Under the pieces are notes generated by a model. The model was not told the origin of the DNA. It searched no databases and saw only the letters and a list, made by a program, of their open reading frames with translations. From assembly GCA_002794785.1 (NCBI GenBank), contig NBBA01000005.1:1116001-1180000 (forward strand): 64,000 nt of DNA, in the 5' to 3' direction. The translations under genes were made by a program, and so were the position numbers. The number at the start of each line of letters is the position of its first letter. Position 1 is the stretch's first letter. Positions 22,338-33,292 of this stretch are shown piece after piece. Source of the stretch: Coniferiporia sulphurascens. Its lineage: Eukaryota; Basidiomycota; Agaricomycetes; Hymenochaetales; Hymenochaetaceae.

Positions 22338-23386
22338 TCACCACTGCTTTACGGTGAGCTGGGGTTGCCAGGTGCCATAGGTGATTTCTTCAATAGAGTA
22401 CATCTTCACGCGGTCCCACGAGTACGGGATAGCGTTCGACTGGCGAGTACTACTGTCAGTCGGAGATAACTCCCGTTCAGCGAAATACGTACCTGCAGGT
22501 AGTGAATACAGGCGCGCGCGACGCGTCGGGCGAGCGAGGATAATCTCACTCGGCCATCGTACCAGTCAACAGGGACTCTGTACGTGATAGTCCTGTAACC
22601 GGTCCACTGTTTGGGGTAAAACTATTAGACTAATTTCACCTCACTTCAGGAGACGTTTTAACTTACTGCGACCTTCAGGTAAATTTCACCATTCCTGTCG
22701 GCGTGCAGTTCGTGCCACTTGTAGCTGTCGCCTCCCATCGGCCGTTCCCCGTTGACGGCATCTGCCAGCGACATGCCTGAGTTCGAGAACTTGGACTGGA
22801 ATTTGATCTTTGGCAGCTTTCCGCGGTAGTCGAAACCGTTACTGTAGCCGGACGTGCTAAGGGGGGTGCCGGCTTGATGGTGGAACGAGACGGAAGACGC
22901 TGCGCGCCGTGACCTTGACGGAGTCATCGCTGAGGCGGCGTATGGGGAGTAATCCATGTCGTTTCCATAGTGGGACGAGTGCCGGTTGAGAGCAAGGTCG
23001 TCGTACGCTGAGACGATTGGGTAAATCAGACGAACAGACTATCTGGGGAAATAGGCTCACCTCCACCTCCGTAATAGCTGCTTGTTCGCGGTGTCGCATA
23101 TGCCGAGTGTGGGGTAGCAGCACGGTGTAACTAAAGGTATTTTGGTCAGCATATAATTATAGTTTGTCGACGCAGACATTATGAATAAGTGTTGACCGAA
23201 AATCAGACTCACGTCGCTGTAGCCGGCGTAGTCTGCGGAGTCATCGTAGGCGGGCTCTCCGTAAGGGTAGTGCGAGTAATCATCATATCCCGGACCCGGG
23301 GTGCGAGGGCTGTACGGATAGGCCCTCTGAGTGGAGTATGACGGGTGAGTAAGAGCCTGAGAAGGGTAGGTTGTAGCGTATGCCAT
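22338..23386 (-). CDS. Uncharacterised protein with Tyr/Pro-rich N-terminus and conserved-looking C-terminal domain
   Basis: Five exons (23213-23386, 23061-23130, 22667-23007, 22493-22606, 22338-22439) sum to 801 nt, giving 266 residues with all phases consistent. The first ~100 residues are low-complexity and Tyr-rich (YPYSPRTPGPGYDDYSHY, SSYYGGG). The C-terminal half is compact: KLPKIKFQSKFSNSGMSLAD, DSYKWHELHADRNGEIYLKV, ITYRVPVDWYDGRVRLSSL, AIPYSWDRVKMYSIEEITYG, ending QLTVKQW. It looks like a small globular domain, and I cannot place it in a characterised family. Tandem upstream neighbours are oxidoreductases; no functional link is shown. Confidence 0.8.
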
Positions 23387-24146
23387 TATTACAGTACTAT
23401 AAGAGATTCAGATGCAGGATGAAGAGGTATGTGGCGAGGTAGAGGTCGGAAAGGCTGGATGCGGACAGGTCCTCTTTATACTTGAACATGATCATTTGCT
23501 AACAACGCGGCGTAGTCGATGTAGCAGCAAGTGACATTAATGTAGCATCGACGGCCTCGCTGAAGCCTCGAGGCGTTGTAGGGCAGCGCCCATGGCTTCG
23601 TAGAACAGTCGGAGCCAGTACAAGATTGGTGACGGAACGAAGTGGGTAATAGCAGATCCAGCCAGGGAAGTATAGAACCGAGGAACCTTGGAGTCCGAGT
23701 GTTGTATACAGCCCGGGGTTCAATTAATAACAGTGATTGATATTGGCAGTTAGGGCGAATGAAAGCCTCGATCGCGTCTCAGGTTAGTTTTAGATATGGG
23801 GTTTCTCTGCAAATGCGTGACTCGCTGGATACAGTGAGAGTTTAAAGTACGCAGGCGGAAAAGGTTCCCAAGTGATCAAAATGATGGCGGGTTCCGCTGT
23901 CCGCCGACCCGATTGCACTTGACTGTATTAAGTAAGCGAGTGGCTCGGCCATACCACGCATCTAAATACTAACTGACCGAGATGCAGTCGCACCTGCGCT
24001 CACTAAGGCGTATCACAGGATGTCTACGCTTCCCATCGTTTCGGGATCGGGTGGCCGCGCAGTATCCCAATCCTATAAGAACGCTGTTCGCCCAGCTATC
24101 GGCCCTCTATCTTTGAATTCTGTTGTACACGGGACCAGCCAGAGCC
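23387..24146. other. Divergent promoter region
   Basis: Between the Tyr-rich gene and FAD oxidoreductase 2. TATAAGA lies at 24074-24080, about 70 bp upstream of the oxidoreductase ATG. No gene supported. Confidence 0.5.
24074..24080 (+). promoter_or_regulatory. TATA-like box of FAD oxidoreductase 2
   Basis: TATAAGA about 67 bp upstream of the start codon at 24147. Confidence 0.4.
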
Positions 24147-25928
24147 ATGTCCGCCTTCGAGCCGTTCAAATCCGCATTCAAAGGCGATCTCGTTCTGCCG
24201 TCTGATACGGACTATGAGAAGGCCATTTCGCGCTGGGCGAACAATGCTGCACGACGTGCAAGAATCGTCGCCTTCGTCAAAGATGCAGAGGAAGCGTCAC
24301 TTGCCGTCAAGTTTGCCCGCTCGGAGAAACTCCCTATTGCCATTCGTGGCGGTGGCCACAGTGTTTCTGGTGCCTCCTCGTCAGAAGACGGCCTAGTTAT
24401 CGATTTGTCGAGATACGTCAACGGCGTCAGAGTCGACCCGGCGAAGAAGCTTGGTTATGTTGGTGGTGGTGCTCTTTGGGAGACCGTTGATAAGGCGGCG
24501 ATCGAGCACGGACTCGCAACCGTCGGAGGAACTGTCAATCATGTGTGCAAAATGCGATTCTCTGCGAAAGAATTTCATCTGACTCGTGGACCGTTTAGAC
24601 CGGCGTGGGCGGGTAGGCGTCGTGCCTTGCATCTGCTCTGGAGGCGGTTAATCTGTGTCATTTTTCTAGATTGACTCTGGGTGGCGGCTACGGATGGCTA
24701 ACGGCTAGGCATGGTCTAGCGATCGATAATCTACGTCAAGTCAGTCGTCAATCCTAGTTCCTGGGTTTTACTGAGGTTTGACGCCGTCATATAGGTCACT
24801 ATGGTTGTAGCCGATGGGTCAATCATAACGGCCAATGACAATGAGAACAATGATCTTTTCTGGGCTGTAAGGGGCGGCGGCTGCAATTTCGGTGTCTGCA
24901 CGGAATTCGTCTTTCAGCTACATGATCAACGGAGAACTGTCTACGCCGGTCCTCTGATATATCCTGGCCCGCTCATCGGTTCTGTGGTCGAGACTACGAG
25001 GGAGTGGTGGGAGAACGGACCCTCTGACAAGGAAGGTTTACTCATGATTATGACGAGGGGTCCCCCGCCCGAATCCCAGGTAGGACTTCTATCTCGTGCT
25101 TCGCGACTACGTTGACTCATCACGTCCCGACTAGCCGTGCGTGGTTTGTATCCCTTTTTTCAATGGTTCGGAGGCAGAAGGCAGGGAAGCATACAAAGCC
25201 TTCCTTGACCTCAGTACGTGTTTGATGTGCACAGGTGCTTTTTGAAAGAAGTTCTGAGATCACGATCTGTCTGCGGAGGTTCCGTATGAAAAATTGAACT
25301 CCTTACAGGTATGACAGCATTCACACTTCTGCGAATGAATTAACCCACGGACATACATTGATTATAATCTCATAAATTAATAGAACGAAGCTACACGTCA
25401 TGGTCGAAATGTGTATATGAAGGGTGTCTTGCAGTCATCCATACGGCCGGAAACGGCGACCGAGATACTTGACAGAGTCGCGGAGGTGACTCCCGATAGT
25501 GCCTTTCAGTTGTCAGCTATCTTCGAGTACTTCCCACTCGACAAAGTCAATGCTGTTCCCAGGAATACCATGGCTTTCGACAACCGTACGACATCCCAGA
25601 ACGTGTTAGTGAGTTGTACCTGGGGTGAGCACACACCAGAAAACAGTAAGGCTGGGAAGGACAAGGTATACGCGGTCTCAGGCCTCATCACGAGTTTCGA
25701 AAAAGATTCAGAGGTATCAGAGACCCGGGCTTATGGGAACTACGGTATGCGTTTCCCACGTAGTACATCGTTCAAGGTTGAATTTGTGTCCTTCCAGCCA
25801 GTGATAGCTTGAGTCCTGACCGTGTCGCGAAGCTCTTCGGCGACAATTACCCGAAGCTGCAGGTGCTCAAGAAGAAATATGACCCCGACGTCATATTCAA
25901 TAAATGGTTCCCCGTAACTCCTGTCTGA
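24147..25928 (+). CDS. FAD-linked oxidoreductase 2 (PCMH/BBE type)
   Basis: Paralog of the gene at 18763, with the same domain order and intron positions. Starts [23 protein letters not shown]-linking histidine in [10 protein letters not shown]; flavin loop [20 protein letters not shown], again without the Cys of bicovalent enzymes. Exon 2 (24599-24612) is a 14-nt micro-exon, identical in size and position to the paralog's. Later pieces are [45 protein letters not shown], and the BBE tail [14 protein letters not shown]...[13 protein letters not shown]. One extra intron (after LNSLQ) is absent from paralog 1. No disabling change seen. Substrate unknown. The bestrophin gene starts about 220 bp downstream on the same strand. 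Confidence 0.88.
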
Positions 25929-26145
25929 GCTTTAGGGGAATGTATATTAATGTAATGTAATATGGAGAAATTAAACGGACTGCGGATTCCCCTCTCATCT
26001 GAGAGTATTGACAAAGTAAAGGGTCGGAGTTACCATTAATATTGCCAGAGTGACTACCTCGGATCACATCAGCTCCAGCCGCTGACGGCATGGAATGATC
26101 AGCAATATTTACGATCTTCACGACCTTTACGACCACAGAATCTGA

Positions 26146-28241
26146 ATGTCTACGATAAAATCGGTAACCTCCCTCGCGTCTGCGCTCAAGGTATAAACCC
26201 CGGTTTTCCGTTCAGACGGCTTCAGGCTTGCTGAATATTGGTCCATATCCGTATAGAAACCGAAAATATCGCGGAAGCACCTTAGTCGTGTTCGTGACGC
26301 TTCCTTGCCGGCGTCTGTGATCAGCCTTGTTAACGCGCTCCGTCCATGTTGACAGTACTCATGGCTCCCGGATGTCTTGAGGATTGAGGGAAGCGTATGT
26401 TGTCTTTGTACCACGACTGACCTTGGGGGCTCGTCATTGACTGCCATGATACGCGCCAGATTGCTGTCCGCATCGCCGGCCCAGTGCTGACCGTGACGAT
26501 ATTCGCGTCCGCCGTGGCCTATGCGTGGTACAGGGGCCACAACGTAACTTTGTCAAACTCCGTCACCCCTTTGCTGGCTGTCGTGGTCGGCCTCATTCTG
26601 GTGTTCCGGTAAGTCCTTTGAGCGTCTAGTGCGTACTCAATAAAGCTGATGCACAAATTTAGAAATGGGTAGCTATTCAAAACTTGTGGTGGTGGGATCT
26701 AGATTGGTTCATTACCTTGCACAGGACATCCTATGACCGTTTCTATGAAGGCCGCAAGGACTTTGGACAGATGGTATCAAATGTGCGTAGCACAAGGAAG
26801 CCTTGCTGCGGCTCCTTGACTAACCTGGATTTCAGATCCGGAACCTGTCTCGACTTATCTGGGTCAATGTAGCTGTTCCTCCCGATTCCGGCGCCTCAAC
26901 TCTGGGTAAAGGTGGGTTTGTATTTTTCTTGCCACAAATAACTCTCGCTGAACGCGTCTCAGGGCCTGCCGGAGGACAAATGACCCATGCTCAACTCCGA
27001 AAGGCTAAGATCGATGCTCTCAAATTGTGCGTCGCCTTCGCGTACGCGGTCAAGCATCGGTTGCGTGGCGAGAACGGACTCGACTATGACGACTACGAGG
27101 GTGTTCTTCCCCGCTCCATTACACGGTACGAGGAAGCAGGCGATAACAGTTCCTCGTCAAGTCCGACGTCGAGGAACGGAGTCTACGACTCCGTGGGATC
27201 CCTTACCCCCAGGATGACACGCCGCAAGAGCGAGAACGGTGAGTCTTTCCAGAGCGCAGATTAAGGCTACACTAAAACGAATAAATAAGATACGCACAAG
27301 ATTCATTTCCATCGCGCCAGCGTCACTGTCTCCGATCGAAATGCTAGTGAACCGCTGCTTGCAGACAGTCACCGCACTGTGCAGTTCCATCCCGCCGCCA
27401 GTGTGATGAAGACACCTGTTCCGCTTATGTGCGTATTCGCCACCTTTTTATTCCTCACTTCTTAAGTCAAGTCCCCGACGCAGAATTGCCCATGAGTTGT
27501 CGAGGAGTATATTTAACTTCAGGAAGGACGGCTACTTGGAGACTATTGGCCCTGCTGGCACAAATTCGATGAACGCTCTGTACGTGCTTGATTTAATCTA
27601 CTCGGAAGTGCGATCTTAATTGCTTTAATTTAGGGTACAGGGAATGGTTGATCAGTTCACAAACATGGAACGCATAGCGACCACACCAATCCCCATCTCA
27701 TGTGAGCACAGTGTCATGGTATTAATGACATAAGTATGAAGTATCATAAACACGCAGACGGGATCCATCTTAAGCAATGCGTCACTCTGTATGTCTTCGC
27801 GCTGCCATTTACTCTTGTTAGGGAGCTGCATTGGGGCATGATCCCTATCGTCACTGTCGTTGCATTTACGTTGATGGGGATTGAAGGGATTGCGAACGAG
27901 ATAGAGATGCCGTTTGGTACGCCGTTTCGACATCTTGATTGGTCTGGCTAGAGACTAATTACACCCGCTTCTTCGTAACAGGGACTGATAAAACGGACCT
28001 GCCTTTAGGTCAGTAAATGTGCTTCGAACGACTATAGCTCCATTTAAACGATCCCATGTTTCTAGATAACTTTTGTGCCGGGTTAAGGGACGAGATTGAG
28101 TCAGTCATATAGCCATATACGAGGCCCGTACTTCAAATTCGACTGACGACTTCATTGTTACCTTTTAGATTTGTCATGGAAAGACTACCCGAGGGTGGAG
28201 AAGGCATGCACGGATACGACGACGGTGAAGGGGACGATTAA
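26146..28241 (+). CDS. Bestrophin-like (UPF0187/RFP-TM) anion channel protein
   Basis: Fourteen exons sum to 1,245 nt, exactly 414 residues, all phases consistent. Exon starts: 26146, 26356, 26460, 26663, 26725, 26836, 26963, 27290, 27484, 27634, 27758, 27982, 28066, 28169. Family marks: YSWLPDVLRIEGSI, GPVLTVTIFASAVAYAWY, VTPLLAVVVGLILVFRNGTS, YDRFYEGRKDFGQM, LIWVNV, VPLIIAHELSRSIFNF, MVDQFTNMERIATTPIPISY and GMIPIVTVVAFTLMGIEG. Exon 4 (26663-26668) is 6 nt and encodes the Asn of RNGTS. A variable acidic/Ser-rich insert lies around 27080-27240. Members are membrane proteins with channel activity in homologs; ion and membrane are unknown here. The first exon (MSTIKSVTSLASALK) is the least certain part. 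Confidence 0.88.
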
Positions 28242-28443
28242 TCTGGTCCTCGCCTCCCCCTCCCCGTGGAACTATGACCGCATATGGGTTCTCCCAACAC
28301 TGCATCGGTTGGACAGTTTTCACGTCACATACCATCATATTGATTCATTCCGTCTCAATAACTCTTATATCGTCAAACACTTTGTCCCACATATCTATAT
28401 CATTGACGAGGATTAGGTTGATATACATACAATGGCATTGCAT

Positions 28444-29446
28444 CTACGAGAACTCAGGCGTGCAGAATTGGCCAGGTCCATTCGGCTGGATGAAACCAAA
28501 ACTTCAGATATCACCATAATAAAAGGGGTGCCATGCTGCTCACCTTCGAAGTAAGTGCAGTTAATCCAGCCGCGTTCTCCGACGTTTTCCTGCCACTTTG
28601 CGGGCCCGGTGTGGGTTTTTGACCCTTTGCGAAGGCATCTAGAATTTTGATTGTCGACTCCGCCGTAAGGTCCTCGTAGAAATCATCACCGACAACCAGC
28701 ATGGGCGCGTTACTACAAGCACCCTGACACTCAACCTCAATCACAGTGAACTTGCCGTCCTTCGTTGTTTCTCCCGGCTTTATTCCGCCAAGGTGCTGAC
28801 ACACGGTGTTGAGAATCTCCGTCGATCCGCGCAGCATGCACGGCGTCGTCGTGCACACTTGGACGAAGTGCTGGCCGATGGGTTCACTATGCGGACCCAA
28901 TTCGGTCGCTGTCAGTACTCCTTCTTAATATGAGAATAGCACGACGCACCGGTTGAACATAGTATAGAACGTTGCGACCTCGTACACGCGCATGGGAGGC
29001 ATCTCGAGCAGCTGAGCGACATAGTTCATTACGCTGATGCTCGTCCAGCCCTTGTTCTGCCGCTGACCAAGGTCAAGTAGCGGGATGACCGCCGCCTTCT
29101 TGTACTGAGACGGGTAACGCGCGATGATGTCCTGCGCACGCTTCAGGTTGTCCGCGGAGAACTCGAAAGGTATCTACGTGACGTTGACATCCGTCAGCAT
29201 GCTCGCATTTTCATGCCTAGATTTAGAGTGTTATATAGCCACCTTCGGGTTGTTATAAGACGAGTCGCGATGCTGTGTGCATGGAGCGGATTTTAAGCAC
29301 GCGAAGGTTCAAGTAGCCGGACAGTGTCGACTCACGACGAACAGGGCGTCCGAACGGCGGGCTGCCGACGACGAAAGCAGTCTACGCGAGGTTAAGGCGC
29401 GCGCCGCGCTTGTACAGCTCGCCGCTCGCCGTGCTGCCGCAAACAT
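28444..29446 (-). CDS. nuo-24: NADH:ubiquinone oxidoreductase 24 kDa subunit (NDUFV2/nuo-24)
   Basis: Peripheral-arm subunit of mitochondrial complex I that holds the N1a [2Fe-2S] cluster. Starts [20 protein letters not shown], an Arg/Ser/Ala presequence. Then [50 protein letters not shown] and [12 protein letters not shown]. Cluster cysteines appear as [11 protein letters not shown] (two) and [12 protein letters not shown] (two). A final exon beyond a 65-bp intron restores the family end [16 protein letters not shown]. Ending the gene at the earlier stop would lose this. Transcribed from a region next to the MscS pseudogene. Confidence 0.94.
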
Positions 29447-29901
29447 GCTGTATACGATACGAGTGCAAGGCACGAATGAGAGGTTGAGTGAAGTCAGGCA
29501 AAGACCGTGACCTGGGGACCCAAGACGGAAAAGGCCGCATGACTGCGCGAGCCAATCACGAGACACTCTTCACCAATCGAACTTTGATAAGTACGCATTA
29601 CACTAGGATAGCATTAGTTGCGAGCTTTGTGGAAGACTTTAAAAAAACACGGGCTTTTAACAAACAACCATGCTATGTACGAGCCAATCTCTTCCCCCAA
29701 AATGAAACTTGAAAGTGCTATATGATCACGACCAATGTATGAATGAAGCTCCGGCGGCGCCGCGATGAAAACTAGCTAGAGGTCCGACGAATACGGCTGC
29801 ACATCGACGTGGGAGGCGCCCGCGCCGTTTCTGTGAAGTAAAGGATGCGGAATGCATATTTCTAAAGATATGGTTAAAGAAATCGACGAAGATTCAAGAC
29901 C
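29447..29901. other. Intergenic region upstream of the complex I subunit gene
   Basis: Contains the complex I gene's promoter and the 3' flank of the decayed MscS locus. A GC-rich patch at 29750-29830. No gene seen. Confidence 0.5.
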
Positions 29902-32890
29902 CTAGTTTCCGCCCATTTCTCGGAATGCCGCGCCCATCCGGCTCTTGCTTTTACGGGTACGCAGGAGTGTACCGGACCATATATCAGGCGGAGGAAGGAA
30001 TCCAAGCATAGGCTTAAGGTTCTCCGTACTTGCAGGAGTTAATTCGTTTAATTCGTCCACTTCCGAATTGGCAGGAGACATGAGCAGCGGAAATTGCTGC
30101 GTACTGACACTGTTGGCGTCTGCGTAGGTGATCGGCATAGGTGAGTTTCCGTATTTTATTACCCAGCTAACGACAGAAGTAGTTCGCCGCTGCGTAGAAG
30201 GCTGTTTTGTAGGTATTTCACAGACTTCAATCTTGCCAATCCCCGGAAACACGACTAAGCAATTCAGTTCCACGCAACTCAACACGGTTTCTGTAGTTGC
30301 CCGTTGTGCGGAATACCAATTGTGATATCTAGATACCGCTGATTCTCTATCTTTTGTAGATGATAAAAGTGTTGGGCGGGAACCACCTATTTTCTTCTGT
30401 CGAGAGCCAATCGTTGAGACATTTTACCAGTTCGTCAATTTTTCCCAAAGGTATCTGCTAGCAATTGAAAAGCGCAGGATGCTGAGGTTTTCTGAACAAA
30501 ATTAAATGTGAGCGAACTGGCGATCAATACGTTCGTCGCATCTATCTTACTGCGCCGCGCGTTCGTGCTATGGACAAATTAATTATGAACATGAATGAGA
30601 TCCACTGACCACTTACACGAGCTTGCTGAAAAACCGACTATTGAACTAGTAGGTTTCCGAACCATCTAACCGAGCGAATACAGTAATTAAAGGACTGAGA
30701 AAAGCTTTTGACGAATTGTGGCGAACAGCTCACCGCAAATAACCCCATCTTCTTAACAACAAGGTTCTCCGCTAGGGGATATATTAACGAACGGATGATG
30801 TCGCCCCATGCATAAGAAATCCTACCGACTATGAAGAGACGATGACCGGTACCAAAGGGACTAAGAGCAGATGAGCCAGTCGTTACAAATATATTATATA
30901 TTCGAAAAATACGAACTGTGTCACAAACAAAATCATAATCGCGTCGAGCATGTTTGATGCACTGGTCTCTAAGATGAAACTCGCGGTTATTCCGGGCGGC
31001 TACACGGAGGAAAGATATTCGGTAATGCTGACGTGGAAAACGGATAGTGAAATGAAGAAGAGGACAACGAAGGCAAAGAACAAGATGGATTGATCCAACA
31101 AACGAAAGGATATACTGACGCTGCGCATGCTCCTACTAAAGAATCGTTGTTCAAGGTATGCCTTCATGACTGTGGCCTTAATCCTCGCGCGCGAGATATC
31201 ACTAGAAAAAGGGACATGGGTCAGGTCGTGCAAATTACCAGGGAAGGAAAACCCAAACCGTTGCTGTCAACATCGAACATTCAGAACGCCCCTTCTTCTG
31301 CTTCTTCACGAGTGGCAGAGGTTGGGTAGAAATCTTCAGCAACAAGTACTGCGTCAGTCAGCTCGAGAAGCCTGGTCAATTGAGCGGGCCAATCTTTAAA
31401 AATGATGCACATAGACAATGAATTAATCACTAATCATTAATGAGTGAAATAGTTTTCATTAACTTGGCGGAAAGGACTAAATGAACAAACCTTTGCTTCT
31501 TGGGGAGAGCCAACACTCCAACCCAAAACCATCGCGTCATTGTCTTCATTAATTGCCTGTAATATTCTGTGCATCGTGCAAAACAACCGACTTGAGTGCT
31601 TTTGCGGCGTGCAGGACCGCGTTCTCGTCACCTGAGTCTGATGACCTTCCCGCGCGCGTTTCATATCGCAGTGAGTTTATCCCATCTGCAGGTAACTGCC
31701 TCGGAGGGTAAGTGTGTCTATTAGAAGACTCCGTGATATGTCGACCAGAGTTTGCCTCGTGAAGATGGACGCAAGGCAGGAGAGAAAGCCCCGTCCATAG
31801 TCTTAATACGCGCATGCTTCTGCTTTTCTTTCCTTTTTTCTCGATAACGTGACGTCCATTGCCGTCAATATCAGGTGTTTTAGGACGGGACATATTCGGA
31901 GTCCTAGCACCGCCGCCAAAAGTGAAGGCGACTTTGATATGGGGGTAGAGAATCCGCCAAACAGTCTAAAGGATAGTTGTTGTCTAGGTTTACACTTTTC
32001 AAGCGCTCAATCGTCTTCAGACTTAGATCAAGCGACCCTGGGCGGTCCTCAAATACCGTCCTATGGAACGCGAAGGCTGCATAAGTCGGGGAAAGTCGGA
32101 TGCATATGGGAACAAGCGGACCTAGACACACACCAACCGTTTGTGACAGACTTCACAAACACAAAACCAAGACAAGGAATAAAACAAATTCGATAACTTC
32201 GTAGACCTACGAGAAAGTATATTGACCTTTCAACAATGAGATGAAAACGTATGTCTTGTTGTAAACGCACGCACTCTTGGAGTATAGGGCGCCAGACTAG
32301 CCGAAGTGTCATCCCGACCATACAGCTCGAACATATGCACAAACAGTATCACCCAGCTGAGCCAAGAGGACGCCGCATATAATGCAGGTTTTATTGTATT
32401 TTCGTCGACTCAGAGATATGTCCCCAAACAATGAAAATCGTCCAGGTGGCTACGCCAGGGACAATGTTGACGAGGAACGCGAGAAACCACGATATAAAAA
32501 GTTTTGCTGCAGCCCAGAAAAGCCATGCTTCAACGCTCCGTGAGACTGTGTCACATACTTTCTGTAACTTGGATTATTGTCGTTGCTGCGATTATAGTAA
32601 GAGATGTACAAGTACGGCGGCAGCGACAATTGTGCCCGCAGTTATGGTCGAGCCGATGTAGACAAGACAACAATACTTCGTGAGGATCACAGAGTTTGGC
32701 GCTCGTTTCCGGGGATAACAGGCAACGCGAGTTGATATACTTCGTACCAGTCGACCTCTCCTTCCTACTTGCTGCTTAAACTTCTTCGCTTCCTCGTGAA
32801 CAAGATCGTCATCGGAAGACCAACCACAGTCTTCGCCGACGTGCTCATCGCTAATGATGGAGCTTTGGAGGGGTAATCTTCTGAAGAGTC
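29902..32890 (-). pseudogene. MscS-family mechanosensitive channel, decayed
   Basis: Homology to fungal MscS channels with an EF-hand runs in order along the minus strand. It starts with an N-terminal cytosolic stretch and TM (TKYCCLVYIGSTITAGT, 32.6-32.9 kb). Further TM segments are VNIVPGVATWTIFIVWGHI and WLSWVILFVHMFELYG. The EF-hand MFDVDSNG is near 31.26 kb, then ATVMKAYLEQRFFSRSM and FFAFVVLFFISLSVF. The pore-side motif is MLDAIMILFVTHPFGTGH, followed by ENLVVKKMGLFA and the C-terminal KIDELVKCLNDWLSTEENRW, QRYLDITIGIPHNG and KPMLGFLPPP. Breaks: in-frame TGA at 31281-31283; TAG at 31000-31002 and 30646-30648, both where relatives have Tyr; and an apparent one-base frameshift near 30358. 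The EF-hand intron also lacks a frame-consistent splice. Long homology with several independent lesions indicates a fairly recent pseudogene. Confidence 0.8.
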
Positions 32891-33292
32891 TAGTCTAACT
32901 GGCGATCATGATGGATCGTGACAAGCCTGTCCTTATACTGAACAGAGAGGGCTTCGGTGCACGCGCCTTATGGCCCTTATCAGCCTTGTCAACCTCGGGA
33001 TATTGTCGGTGGAGTACGACCGTCCCTTTCGTCCATGAGACGGACCTGGGATGATTGTTGAATATGAAAGAGGAGAGGGAGAGAGCACATTAATATTATA
33101 ATTTGAGCCACGGTTAGTATAGGAACACGTCATTTGATGCTTTTCGGTGTTTGCCGCTTGCTTGTGAGGTATGCAGTTTCTCACGGGGCCCCATTTGGTA
33201 ACTTTCCCTTTCCGCAATTTTCAGTAATTTGTGGGTTCCGTTCCCGTTGTCAGCCAGCACGACTAGCAGATGCCGTCTCGTCCTTCTCTGCA
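32891..33292. other. Intergenic region
   Basis: Between the 5' edge of the MscS remnant and the prion-like gene; holds that gene's leader and promoter. No coding signal. Confidence 0.45.

Noticed and set aside
26127..26540. 137-codon minus-strand open frame
   Set aside because: It overlaps the first exons of the bestrophin gene antisense and has no motif; the + strand gene is phase-consistent over 14 exons.
30300..32900. Possible transposable element in the stop-rich region
   Set aside because: No terminal repeats, transposase or reverse transcriptase motifs; the sequence instead aligns in order with an MscS channel.
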